From: Himantopus leucocephalus
Taxonomy: Eukaryota; Chordata; Aves; Charadriiformes; Recurvirostridae
NCBI GenBank assembly: GCA_003993805.1
Contig: RSEF01000004.1
Coordinates: forward strand, 7,335,649-7,399,648
Length of the DNA: 64,000 nt
Direction: 5' to 3'
Shown: piece after piece, positions 13,101 through 26,938 of the stretch
Numbering within the stretch: position 1 is the stretch's first letter
Layout of the letters: the number at the start of each line of letters is the position of its first letter
Position numbers and translations under genes: made by a program
The notes under the pieces: generated by a model
The model's input: the letters and a program-made list of their open reading frames with translations, nothing else
Told to the model about the DNA's origin: nothing
Databases searched by the model: none

Positions 13101-16100
13101 CAATAAACAATCTCTAGTAAACATTATTCTGAAGAGATATATTAAATATAACGAGCTTCTTATGAATTAATAATTTTTTATCTCCCAGCTGAGTTGAAAT
13201 GTAGTGATTCTTTTCTACTTGTACTTTCTTATGAACAGTAGCAAAGAAAAGCAAAGACAAGCAACTAATACTCTGAGCAGGAAAACTAACAAAACTTGGC
13301 CTTTTGTAAGTTTATGTACCATGCTTGATTTATTCAGCTCCCTTATGTCTCTACAACCCATCCCTTTACAATTCCTCAATCTCCAGCTGCCTCATTCTGT
13401 CTCTCCTTTTTCCTAAACTCTCATCCCATTCCATGGATACTAACAATTTCTTTTTAGCCCACTGAGTGGCATATGCTATGTTCTAGTTTGCAGCTTGACG
13501 TACATCAACTGGTTAGCTGTCTGCTGCTTTTTGATTCTTGGAGAAGCATTATCTCTAAATTAATGGCAAGAAAAACAAATGGCTTTGGAGTCTGCGCTTA
13601 TCTGAACCAAGGTCATGCAGACTTCCACAGGACCCCATGCCTCAGATCTGCACCTTCTTCTAAAACGTGGCTGAAACTGGCCAACACACATAAAAGTTAA
13701 TGGTGGGAAGGAGGGTAGAAAGGGAAGCGGAACAAATAACAGTGATCAGGAAGCTAAGGAAGAGATTGCATAAGATATAGAAAATCAAGCCAAAAAAGTA
13801 ACAGTTCTTTTTCAGAACACACACATATAGCGTCTGTCTGATTTTCCAGCAATGTAAATCTACTCAGGCACAGATTAAAATAGAGTGAAAAGGAAAGCAT
13901 TTCTTGGTATTTGGTTTCCTGTACTCATTTTTTTTTCCACGATCCTCCACACTTCAGAATAGCTAAACGGAAAGTAACCTCCCCTGCCCCCCAGCTTCCA
14001 TTGAAAGACTTCTTTCAGGCAAGTATTTGAATTTCACCTCAAATCCCCTCCACTGTGATACACACTTGAGTCACACAAGTAGGACTCAAGTATATGCTGA
14101 AAAGTATGTTTCTAAGTAAAATGTGTCATTCTCTAAGGTAGGACGAGTATTTCCCTGAGCTGATACTTTGGTCAGATAGTAGAAATCTTGAAGCCTAGTA
14201 AACGAACAAATCAGTCCTGAAATAAAAGTAGCGAGAGGTATTTGAAGTCTGCTGAAAATTTGCCATTGACTTCTATGTAGTTCAGTGTTTACAAATTCCC
14301 ATTGAGATGTTTTTTCAGACAGAATTACAGAGATAATAAAATGTTCTTCATGCTTATATTCTTGATAAGGTTTTTCAACTCAAGTTACAATCAAATTCAA
14401 TAGACTAGCTAGCTTATAAAAGGCACTTGTTTTATACATTTTCAGAACTATGAATTCTAACTGAACACCAGATGCTAAATCAGTAAAAATGCCTCTTTAA
14501 TGATTGCCAATTGAACAAGAGATCTGTGGTTTGAATCTCTCATCTGCAGACTGGCTGCTCATTCTATTTGATACTAGCACAGTACTACTAAAGTTTACAG
14601 CAGTTTTCTATTTACTAAAATTCTAGCAGCACTATTTTGCTAGCTCCTGAACTCTATCACAATTAACACCCACTTGTGCTATTAAACTTTAAGGATAGAG
14701 ACATTATCTTGCCTTAAAGTAAGTGAAAATTAATAAACAAACGACATGTCATTTGAATACCGAAATAATATTTTAATATTTTCTTGCTGATGTGCAGAGC
14801 TAGAAGGACTGTGCTTTGATTAAAAGCAGTTTGGTATACTCAGGGAACACTGAAGAAGACAAGAAATAATTATCTTACTACTTCCGTGGCACTGACTGAG
14901 GGCAACTGAGAAGTCCGGCAGGACAGAGAGGTGGAAATTTAATTTTTCCCAAATCTGAGACACACAAACTTTCCATTCTACACAAGGGTGGTAAGCAGCT
15001 CAACAGTCAGACGCAAGCCAGTCTCACCAGATTTGCAAGGTAAATCCGTTACTCAGTTTAGCACTACATTCATACTATATGCCCACTAGTGCCTAACCTG
15101 AACTAAAAAGCCAGCAACCAGAGGGAAATCTCACAGGCAGGCAGTATTGGAATATGTCTCTTTCTTCCTTTTTTGCTTCCCATGCCTACGTCATCTGCCC
15201 AGACGTATTACAACAGAAGTAATTGCATATGTGTACTTCAAAAACAATTTTTGAAAGAGGCTGACTGCAGATTAAAAAAATAAGTAACGAGGCCTCCTGT
15301 CCCTTTCATGTTATGTGTAATCCTAAGAAAGACTCACCTAAGGATCAATAAATGCTTTAGAAACAATAAGGTTCAAAAATACTTATATGAAGACAGCTCT
15401 ATCACACCCTTTATAAATGGGAAAACTGTAAGACATCACATTTTCTCTGTTCTTTAAATGCAGGTTGCTGGGTGGTGTAAAAGGGAGTTAATCAGCTATA
15501 AGTAACAAAGAGCACCCAAATAAAAAGGATCATTATGAACATACAGTGAACAGCTGTACCATTTAATAAATTGATTTTTTTTTCTAACAGTGCTTCTATC
15601 CAAACATTTTCTAGATTGGAGATGGCTTTTCTCTTCACATGACTGTCTTCGATGAAAACCAAATCTGCTCTGTGCATGAAGAGCCGTGAAAGACCAAAGA
15701 GGAAATTAGCTCTATTTAGCTAATGCAAGAATAAAGTTTGTATTAGATTGCATTAATAATAATTTATTTACTAACGACAACAAAAGTAGTACTATAATTG
15801 AAAGAATTAGTGTAGGAAGTGATCATTAGATTGTGATAGAGACTAAAAATGTTGCCGGATGCCTTTTTACTTATTATTATCATCATAATTTTAAAAATAT
15901 GACTTTATTTACCTCACTCACTAAATTTAGAGCTATTGAAAAATAGTAGATCAGTGACTGCAGAGCATAACACTATCATACTTCCTCTGTTGAAATGATG
16001 TAATCTTGAACGAAAAGAGACTGTATGAAAAGGCAAATCGTCAGAATTAAGTTTTTCAGGAATATCACATACCAGTATATTCTCTATTTTCGGAAGTGAT

Positions 16101-18478
16101 TGATCATGTAGAAATCAGACGCTAACCTGAAATGAATAAAATACAAACTGTCCCATCAATAAAAAGTGGAAGCTTAAGGCAACGTAAAAGAATCTATCAG
16201 AGCTTAAATTTCCTATGCTTACTGAAATCCTTGACTCCTAAAATTTTCATCATGGATGTCTGGCTAATGAGACTAGTCTAGCTTAGGCTACTGAAATTGC
16301 ACCTCAAATCCAGACATTATATAAGTAATCACATACACAGATTTCAAAATACACTGGAGTCATAGATCCAATTAACTGCCAGATGTTCTGAGTCATAATC
16401 ACTCTGCCCATTTCAAATCCACCACCAGCATCAAAACTTATTAAAAATTAGTTTCAATCCTATTTGATAAACTGCTTGAAGACTTGCTTATTGTGATTTA
16501 GGCATAAGACTATCTGGAATTGAATGGAATATTGCAGATTGTCTCAGCAAATAGGGACCAGATTTTCAAGTCTTTTAGCTACAGCTGCTGGCCTGAACTA
16601 TGAAAGTGAGATGTAGAAACCTCTCCATTGTATGGCCAAATCTCTACGACATCCAATCACATTTTCCGTCTTTGGTGCCAAGTTGACTTTGTGCATCAGC
16701 AGAATGAATTCTGAATAAAGGGTTGTTAACTTCATTTAAAGCTATAATTTCAGCAGGGAATATAGCGGTTTACCTGTATTATTCCATTAATATGAGCAAT
16801 TTGTTCATACTCACAGTGCAATCAACACACATACATAATCACTGATATGCTAGGCAATGCTTCTCTAATTTACAGAAAAAAAAGATTCACCAAGACTCTG
16901 ATAGAAAATTAAAATAAAAAGGCATCATATTCACTTGGACTTCAGCTGTCATAACAGATCCTCAATTCGGGACTTATTCATATGGAAGTTTTCTATTTCT
17001 TTTGTACCAGACTGAGCATTTTCAAGTTATGGGAATTATTTTTAGACAAGGCAAGCCCTTGTTGCTGGATTTTTCTTAGCAAAATTTGGTATTAGATTTT
17101 TTAAAGTATCCTTAAGCTACATAATTACAAATGTACAAAATATAACCTCTTACATATTATCTCCCTCTGGTACTTTTAGTAAGCATATATGTGAATATGA
17201 GGACAGAATTTCAATGTAATAGAGATCTCACTTATTAGAAAAATGCATAAAGTATAAAGGAATTGTTGTATGCCTGTTTTAATGGACACTTTTGACAATT
17301 TTTTCATTGACAGAGAAAAGATTTCATCAATTCATTAGTATTCACGGGATTTACCCACACAGCTCTCCCATGTGAGACTGAAGGAATTTACCCTTGAGAA
17401 AAGACATGGTAGAGGTTAATATCATCCATATGTGGGATTTTACTGTAATGCCCTTACAAAAACAAATTGTGGAGGTCAAACCAACCAACCAGGAACTGCA
17501 AAAACAATACCTTGATTTTCCCCTTCTAGCAATTTTCTTTCCTGCCAAAAATTGCCATTCAGGTACTGGAAAGGAAAAAAAAAAAAAAGAAAAAACCCTA
17601 AACCAACAGTGTTAAGGCAGCATGTCAAACTTCAAAATCCCCAAATTGTAATTCTGTAAAGACAGACAAATGCAGTGCAGCAATCCAGAGGATACAATAT
17701 TTTTAAGATGCTCTTTTGAATGGTACCCTCAAGATTCTCATAATGAAGATGCTTTTTTTCCTCATTTTTTTGTCCCATATTTTTTCAGTCATTACATTAT
17801 ATCTGTATGAAACATTACAATTTTAAGACTGGTTCATGGCATTCATTTCCCTTTATCGACATTAACACTTTTCTAGATCCCCAACATGTACAAAATGCCT
17901 ATGGAACAGAATAAGCTGTGATTACACTTATTACTGAGACAATTTCAGACACAACTGAAAATGTTAGTTGTCATTTTAGAAGTGCGCTGTGAAGTTATCC
18001 CTTTCTTAGGCTGGTATTTGATTTTTGAAACCTAGCAGAGGAAAAAAGAGATCTCTAATAAATGACTTTTCTCTTTCAAATGATCTGCAAAGCCTGAACC
18101 TGAAAATACTCAGGACAGAGTATGAGGTTCACCTTTTAATTCAGATGTTTAATTACTCATTATATTATTACTCAACTTTCAGAATTGTATACATGAAACA
18201 GAACCCTAAAAATTTTTAATCAAGCTGTAGCTCTTTGACTGATTTATGTATTATTGCACCATTAATGAAATGTCCAGGAGTTAGAACTTTGCTGACAATT
18301 TGATATGGAAATGAGAATAGAACTTCTGCCCTTGAACCAAGCTGCATTGTATGTGCAGTTTTGACAGGGAAACATATGTAGATAGGACCTGAAGAGTCAC
18401 AAGGAACAACTGCCAAGTAGGTGGATATGTTTTCCTTTCTTGACCCCCAACTGCACTTTATTCTTTGGTATTTTGTAG

Positions 18479-18511
18479 GTTTCTGCCTAACAGTAGAGGT
18501 TAGGCAGAAAC
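18479..18511. repeat. perfect 13-bp inverted repeat (hairpin), 7-nt loop
   Basis: GTTTCTGCCTAAC at 18479-18491 pairs perfectly with GTTAGGCAGAAAC at 18499-18511, with loop AGTAGAG. It lies inside a 120-codon minus-strand open frame (18216-18578) that shows no recognisable protein. Confidence 0.9.
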
Positions 18512-20050
18512 TAAGCAAGAGAAAGTTTTGCCCCAGGCAAAACCAATTTAAAAGCTCAGAATACAAAAGAAAACCCAAATTTTTTCTGTCTTCCTAATCA
18601 TAATTATTAGAGGACAGAGATGGACGACAAAGCCAAAAAGAAAACATGTCTGCCAATGAGGCACAGCGTAAAAAAGCATAATGTTTTCTACATGACACTG
18701 ATTGCAACGACAACAGCATTTACAAGTTTTGAGTCCAACCCACCATCCTGCAAATAGCGTTATATCAAAAGTAGTTCTTCATCTACCGGTATTTCAGCAG
18801 ATATAGAAACCAATATATTTTAAAGTGTAAAACTTAACTAGTACCAGCTATTTAGAATGGTTATCTTTAGTTAATTCTGAAAGAAAAATAGCACACCTCC
18901 CACAACCTTACCCTTTTTAAAATAGGGCTAAGACTTTGTTAGTCGAAACAGTGGCTGGTTTGGGGATGAAGTGGGCTTCTAAATGTCATGAAGACATGAC
19001 TTCATGAGAGAATAAGCTTGCAAATTAGTCTTAGCTTTACAAGTTAATTCCTCTTTCTTCGTCTTCTAGATTGAGGGCTATTAAACTCTTCAACATGCTA
19101 CATTTGCTACTTGTTATTTCAGTTACTTGAGCATGGCACAAAATAAAAGGTTGTAGAGGAGCAGCATTGCTACATCACAGAGTATTTTTTATTGAAAAAT
19201 GTATTTCTTAAGGCACTCAGTGTATTTCAGATTGTGTTTTGAAATTAAATTAAGAAAGATATTCAGGGAAACCAGTGAAAAACTTATGCAGAAAGAACAA
19301 AGTCCTCAAAGAGAAAGAAACATAAAGAACATCTGAAAATTCATGCTCGTTCTTCCATACTTCCTCTTCAGTATAAAAAGCAAAACATAGTTTTATGGCA
19401 TTGCTTATCATCCTTTCTACTTCCCAGTCTTTGTCTTTTTTCCTGGCTAGTTCAAGTTCAGTGATTCATTTGAATCCATTAGCTCATTATATGTTGCACC
19501 AACCACTTGCAAACTCTGCACAATCATGTTATGTTCTGTATCGCTACAAAAATGTCTATACAGTTATCAGTAAATAAAGAGCAAATGGTATATAAAGTAT
19601 ATAATGAAAATGCATTTAGAAAATAAAGCAAGTGCAAAAGTAGATTATATTTATTTGCTTACAAATTCCACCTTGAAGTAGAAGCTCCATCTTTCTATGA
19701 AAATGAAGTTATGTATTTCCTAGAAATGTTCAGACATTACAGTAGTAAATGCATCACGGAAAAATAAGGAAAATATATTTGATGTTGCCACTATTTGTTC
19801 TCTAGTTTGTGCAGAAAGAGAATTTGGAGAATAATTTTTAAAAGTCTACTCCATTTGCATTATTGTTCACTATTAGCAACTAAGAATGTTACATACAGTC
19901 TTTTGACACAGATCAATGTTTTATTTAGTATTTCCTTGTCATAATCATGTACTACTTTCCTGATTTTCCAACCCTAAATTTAGTAGTATATCTAAATTTA
20001 TTTCAACTAATACCTATTTTCAATTCTCCAGGCAGCATTGCAATCACAAA

Positions 20051-20070
20051 ATGTAATGTAATGTAATGTA
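20051..20070. repeat. (ATGTA)4 microsatellite
   Basis: Four perfect ATGTA units are visible directly. Confidence 0.95.
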
Positions 20071-20400
20071 ATTAACTTTCACTATTATTAAAACAATCAT
20101 TTCCACAAGAAACAAAGCATCTTGTCATTTGTGAACATAGACTCTGCAGTACATGCTTAGGATGTACTGGTTCCAAATATTTTTTTTTTCTTAACTGACC
20201 GGACCACTGTACAGGCCAGGTACACAGATTCCATTACTGGGCTGGGACTGTTCTAAATATGTGTGTTTCGGGTGAAATGCAAATATATAGCTATTTTCAA
20301 CATGGTATTTGCAAAGTCACAGACAGTGAGTTGTTGACACTGGCAGAGTACACACTGTTATCAAGCTCTGAGGCAGGGAAACGAGAGCGTTCCCAACTTG

Positions 20401-20613
20401 ACAAAAGGAAAAACTGTTTCAGCATGAGGATGGTCAAGCATTGGATCAGGCTGCAGTGCAGTCCCCTTCCTGGCAGGTTTTCAGGATGTGACTCGGTAAA
20501 GCCCTAAGCAACCTACTCTGATCCCATAGATGATGTTGCTTTGAGCAGGAGGTGGATCTCTTTGACTAGAGACCTCCTGAGATTCCTTCCTACACAAATT
20601 ATTGTATGATTTT
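20401..20613 (+). mobile_element. CR1 LINE 3'-end fragment
   Basis: The order of sub-motifs matches the end of avian CR1. These are a GATGGTCAAGCATTGGATCA-like start, CAGGCTGC, a TTTTCAGGATGTGACTCGGT-like stretch, AGCAACCTACTCTGAT, then TTGAGCAGGAGGTGGATCTC, GACTAGAGACCTCCTGAGA and TTCCTTCCTACA. It finishes with ATTGTATGATT, resembling the CR1 terminal octamer repeat. Many substitutions separate it from a young copy, so it is old. It is 5'-truncated, as is usual for CR1, and contains no intact ORF. Confidence 0.85.
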
Positions 20614-23600
20614 ATGTTAAATGTGATTAAGATAGGTATCCTGGAAAACTATGCAGATACTAAATTCTTGCATTCAGCAAATAAAAGCGATGTCTAAAGA
20701 TGAAAAGATAAACGGGAAAACCAGAAGGATAGAAATATAGACAACTTTTAAGCAGGAAAAACCCAAGACTGAAGTATGTAAGAATTATTAGATTACACAA
20801 ACTTAAATCTTTCACATCTCTATAAAACTCTGTATACATTTTGTAAATCTGACATTTACGAAGTGATAAAAACTGGAGGCAGTCTAAACTAAATTTATTC
20901 CTGGTAGGGGATTACATAAAGAAATGACAGATTTTATTTTTTTTTTTTCTAAAAAAGGTAGATCTACTGTATATGAATTTTTTTCTACAGAAGAACTGAG
21001 GAAGGGTTACACTGGCAATACAGAATTAGGTTGCAAAAATGAATGAATGAGTAAGTTCCTTTCTATTACTGGAATGTATAACGCTAGCCACGTTTAATAT
21101 CACTCAGCAGCTCTATGAAACAAAATGGATATAAAATTTACAACGTGATAGAAATTTCCCTATTGATGGCAGCTTGTGTTCCTTTCTTTTGGGACTTTCA
21201 CAAGAACGAGAAAAATTCACATGTGTCTCAAAAGCCATTTAAGAGAAAATTTTCAAGTCCTTTTGCAAACATAAACTATATTTGAAATGCAATGTAATCT
21301 ATTAGAAATGCATCTCTTATGATAAAACAAATAAGGGGAAAATACAGGTTGTCACAGGAAGACATGCTTTTATAGCCCTCGGAGTATGTGAGTTTTTTCT
21401 ACTGCAAATAGTTCCATTAACTCAATACATATGGATTACTGACGAATGAATAATGCTGTGCAAAATTAGATCTTACGTAGTTTAGGAACTGCATTTGGAT
21501 AATGATATATCAAGTGGGATGAACTGATCCCATTATAAAATAGCTGCCTATTTAATTAGCTGTATTCTGAACATTTGGTGTACTGGTATTTTAGTTAAGA
21601 TAATACACTCTGTAGAATCAAAATTATTTTTTTTTTTAACACATACAGACTAGAATATTCCTTGCTTATCTGTGGATCAGAGAGATATTTAGTACATGAG
21701 TTCCTATGAAGTAAATGTGAGGATCTGCACTATTTATTTCTTTCTTACTAACCCAATGCAAGAAAATACTCAACATAATTCAGTACGCTGGGAAGAATCA
21801 GTGCAATCAGGACAAATAAGTTTGTCTACATAGCACTGACATCCTTATAGCCCTCTAGGATTATTGTTTAAGACAAGGTTGGTGTCCTGTGTCTCTGTGA
21901 AATATAATTTTCCTATACTACTAACACCATTTCTAAAATATTTCCAATCCGTTTTACCACTGTACAAACTCCCTGCGCGATATGTGACAATTATATGTAT
22001 ATCTAACTTTTAAAAGAACCAAAGATTCTTTTGGGGAATTACAAGACTTGCTCAAACTTTTATTTTTTCAGGGGTTTCCTTCTGGATTTTTTTTTAAATA
22101 TTAGTGCTACTTTTAATAAAATAATTCTTTTTTGGCATTTTCTTAAAGCTGGTGCTTGAGTATTTTTCTGCTCTATGTAGAATATTCTGCAATTCTTTAA
22201 AATAATTTTACAGTTTAAGAGAGTGATGGTATATATGTCAGTGGTTCATAAAATAATGCTTTTAAGAAAAACTGGAAACCCACAGAACAAAAATGAGAGC
22301 ATCTTCAAGTGAAACGAAAAAGCAATAAATTAAAACCTTTTTACAAGTCATTCTTTTCATATTTTATTTCTTATTCAGTAAATCAGCAATCCATGGATTT
22401 TCACCTGTAAAATACTGCTGCAGGAAATTGCTCAATATGAATTATAAAGAGAACAGTTTAGTTAATTAAAAGTTTGACTAAGTAACAAGTTACTTAGACG
22501 ACTAAATCCCAATTTCAAAATAATTTATCCACTTAGGCTGTCTCATGAAAATTTAATGGGAAAAGACTCTTGTAGACTTTAAATCACTTTTGCAGATACA
22601 GTTTGGTTGGTTTTAAATGTGTTTTACCAAAAGTCATTTGATTTTTTAAATAAATAATACTGTATCCAAAGGCTGTTTAAGATCTGAACTGTTCCATGGC
22701 TATCATCAAAGACAGCATGTGGAAAGAGACAGCCTAATGACAGCTTCTAATTAATATTGGTGTATCCAGAATCTTGTTAAACAGCGGCAGTAGAGCCCTC
22801 CATTTCTTTAATTATCTATTTCATATAAAGTCTGAAAAACAGTTTTTCTCCATTATGAAGAGTTACTTTTATTAAAGCAATGGTTATATAAATCTTACTT
22901 ATTAGAAAGATGGAAAAGTGTAATCAATGCTTCGTATTCAGATTTAAGTGTACAGTATGATAAAAACAAACTTTATTCCACTGTTTCCCCTCTGGCAGAA
23001 ATTGTCTATTGTATATAGTAAACTTTTGTATAGATTTTATGCTTAGTAGTTTCGTAATATAGGGATGGTAAACTTTTAGAAGAAAAAAATGGTGGGAAAT
23101 CAAAACTTTTCATAATTATAGACAGCAACTTAAACTGTCTAGTAAACCAGAAAATCAGTGAACAACAATAGTCAAAGTTCACCTCAGAACCAAACTGTTT
23201 GTCTGAGAAATTGTAATGCTGGAGGTCTGATCAGTCAATGAATCTGTACCTGCTCTACTGCTCCACTATAAGAAAGAAATTCTAAATTAGTCTAAAAATA
23301 CAGATAATTATTTGCATTTTAGATATTTATCTAAGAAGTGATAAACAAACCTTGGTAAATAGAAAAGTAACTACTTTTGCAATTTTTAAGGAAAGTGAAA
23401 TACAACTTCTTGTAGAAACAGCTATCTAATCTATAATTAATATTTTAGTTATAAATATCTATTGTATAAAATAGAAAAGTGACCTACAAAAAAGAAATCT
23501 CCTAAAAGCTTGTCTCTTTTAAATCTACATCAGATGATCAAATAAGACATACTACCTCTCCTTTCAAATCTTGCCTCATTTATTTTTTAAAGCTCTACCC

Positions 23601-24063
23601 TGCCTTCTGTTTAGAGCTTCCATATGCTTCAGGAAATGTCATCAAATCCTCATTTAATTCTCTACCATATCAGTTAATTTACAGTTTTGGCTAAAGCAAC
23701 ATTTGACCCTTTTATGCTAATGATAAACCCTTTTTTCCCCAGACACTACTTACTGCTGCCAGCCATGAGAAGGGAAGGAGGATCCCAGCTGGTAGCTCTA
23801 GGGAAGAGCTTGGGAAGGCAGACCCCTAGTGGAGCTGGCTACCTGGCAGAGCAGGTGAAAGCCAGGGTGACTAGGGTGGCTGAGATCATGACACAAAACC
23901 ATTCCAATACCACAAGAATGTACAGATGTCCCTATCTAATGAGTTTGCTATCACACGTGTTTAGAACTATGATGCTACTCTGGAATTAAAATAGTGTCAT
24001 CCCTTCTTTAAGTAGACTTTTTGTTGCTGTTAAGGTCTACATTAGCTTCACTCTGGAAAGATT

Positions 24064-24087
24064 TATTTTTTATTTTTTTTTTTTTTT
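24064..24087. repeat. poly-T tract
   Basis: A T run interrupted once by A. No retroposon body was recognised next to it. Confidence 0.9.
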
Positions 24088-26880
24088 GCTTGGTAAACTC
24101 TGTTAACTCTAGGACTTCCACTTGCATCTTGTAAGGAGTCGGACCTGATGTGACTGAAATGTCACAGGATTATACGAGCCCTCCATAAGCCCTCTCCCCT
24201 GTAGCTGTCCCAGTCTTAGGGTTATCAGCTTTTAATAGGTTTTTCATTGGCCTCCCTATCTGTTTGTATCCTAAGTGAGAATATGTATCTTCCAGTTCAT
24301 TTCTATGCAGTATACAACACTCTCAAATTTTTGTAAAAAGAAACATAGGCTTACTTCTCTTGATTTAATTGAAAACTGCAAAAGAGTGCTTGGAGCCAGC
24401 ATTTTCCTTCTGGAAGACATCCACTGCTTAGAACGAAATGCTGTGCAAGCCTTCTCCGGTTGTTCTTCACTGTTCTATTTCTCACTCAAAGTATTCCTTA
24501 GTTTGTTTTTCTTTTGGCAATGTGAGATGTTTCAGTTGGATTGCAGAATTATTCTCAAATAAAAAACATCCCAAACAGGAAGGCTACTATGTAGCAGGAC
24601 CAGGGGCAAAGAGAGTAAATATTATTTGAAAACTGTAAATGCTTATATTTGTATATGTATATTTGTAAAATAGATATGGAGCCAAGGAAATTGTCATCTA
24701 CACAGAACTGATTGAAAAAAACAGTTTTCTAAAAATAACTTTTAAAGAATTTTCATTATGACCTTACTAAGTGTAGGGATTTTCTGAAATGTTAGTAAGA
24801 AGGGTACTTGAAGTTTGAATTATATTATTACAAAGACACAAGGCAAAACCAGAAGCCAGAAAAATAGGATAGAAAGATGAAAAAGACATAAAATTAAGTC
24901 AGAGGAAAGAGCAAAACACGATGCACAATCTATAAAAATATGCAATGTATGTGTTTAATTCCTCCAGTAGGAGGAAGACTTTTTTGTGACATGCAGTGAA
25001 ATCTAGCATTTTGTTATGCAAAAAAAATATGCCTTAACTGTTGAGTCATTCCATATCTGGGCAATGGTCCCATAAAATAGAAATTATCTTTATGGTGTCT
25101 CTGTAGCTCATTTGTAGCAACCTGGGTTCTACCAGTATTCATAAGCGACAGCTGTAAAATGAGGAAAAATGCAGCACAAATTACTCTGCAAAAACAGAAC
25201 TTACAGTAGTACACATGACCTAGGGGCCGTGGCGTGAACGTATGGCTTACAAAACAGAGCGAACCTCAGAGAGGTTTGCATGCACCCGAAGTTGAAATAC
25301 AAAGGAGCAAATATCCAAGTTTGTGTCTACTTTTTTCTTTTCCTTAAAAATGTAAAACGAGTGTAAAGAAAACACTTCAGCTTAGGAAATCTTTCAAATC
25401 AGGAGACACTTCTCATTTTGCAGGTCAGTCTTAAAAACTTGAAGAGTTCAGTCACACTCAAGCAGAACAGGAAAAACAATCACAGCAGATCCGCATTAAC
25501 ATCAAACTATACAAGATAAAATAAAAAAACCCTTATAATCTCTCTGAAAACAGTAACTTGTTCCACCCTTTATGATGTCCTCTATGCCAAGGCCACAAAT
25601 ACAGTGAGACTCATATTCCATCCCTTGATTGTCCCCTGATCATTTAAAAGCTTGTTAATCTCATTGTTTGTGAGAAAACAAACATCTACAATAGCTGGGT
25701 CTTTGCTTAAAACCTGTTTGACTTTCTTTGACCTCAGCTTAAGTTAATGAAGGTCTGTAAGGAATCATCAAAACAAGTTTCTCTGAATACTGGCATAAAT
25801 TGAAATGAATTCTCTTTGTTTCAGGAATGTCCTAGATATAATAAAGCATTTGTGCTACAATTGCATTACAGAAGAACATGCATAATATCTCAGCCATACC
25901 TAACAAGTTAATCTTCATTTTTAACAGATGAAATGCATTGGCATAAAAGCTAAATTTCTGCCAAAGTTTTGTTGTTTAAAACATTCTGAAACTAGAGGAG
26001 AGCACAGTAGAAAGTCTCTTATCATCTCTCAGTGCCTATAGATTATCATTGAGAAGAACAGCATTCTACACTCTACATTAGTTTTTCACTATATTCGTTG
26101 ATACTAATAGAACTAAAATGTGCTGATTAAAATACATGATTAAAAACAAGGCATATTCTTCTTTTCCAAATTAGGCTCCAAATATAAAGGTTAAAAAATA
26201 TAGAGTCAGAAATAACTGAATATCCAAATGTACTACTAAATTGATATGATTAATTAACATTACTTTTACAAAATTATTTATTTAAATGTATTTATTTAAA
26301 ATATTTAACCAGGAAATTACCATCAAGATTAAAAGAATTACACAGCCTACAGCAACAGCATGCTAACATTTCAAGTATCTAAGGGCTAATAATTTACATT
26401 GGGGATAAAACTAAGCACAGTCGATACTAGCAAGCAAGAAGCAACGTGAATGTCACTGAAAAGGAAGTGTTTCTTATGGAAGTTAGGAAGAGAACTTCCT
26501 CACATGTGAAGGAAATAAGGCACAGAGTGTAGTTCATCAGGGAGTAAAGGCACTGTCATGAAATGTCTCCAAAGCAATAGTTAAATACATGAAGATACAA
26601 TGCAAAGCCTTCTGGCAAGTAACAAATGGCACTGATGAGGAAGGTGACAGAGAAGGCAGTATTTTAACTAGGCATCTTGAACTTAATTAAAACTTCTGTC
26701 TTAAAAAGATAATTTCATCAATGAAGCCTTTTTCCTCATGGCATGTTTGTGCCCCCTCTGTGACACCCTACTGGCTACTCTCAGCGTGCAAAGAAACATC
26801 ACAAGCCATTGGAAAGCCAATAGAAAGGTTGGCAAGAGCTGCCAAGCCCTCCTAAAAGGGAACGGATATATATGCTGCAA

Positions 26881-26938
26881 TATATTATATAATATATATA
26901 ATAATAAATAAAATATATATTATATAATATATATAATA
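26881..26938. repeat. duplicated AT palindromic repeat
   Basis: A 23-bp AT-only unit (TATATTATATAATATATATA then ATA) occurs perfectly at 26881-26903 and again at 26916-26938. Each unit is close to self-complementary, so the block can form a cruciform. It is bordered by CTGCAA on both sides. Confidence 0.85.

Noticed and set aside
15927..15962. 36-nt minus-strand block (SLIYYFSIALNL) between CTGCAG and GTGAGT
   Set aside because: Far too short to separate from chance. Many such blocks are expected on this strand.
18216..18578. 120-codon minus-strand frame
   Set aside because: Its last part looks protein-like, but it contains the hairpin, has no good exon boundaries and matches nothing recognised.
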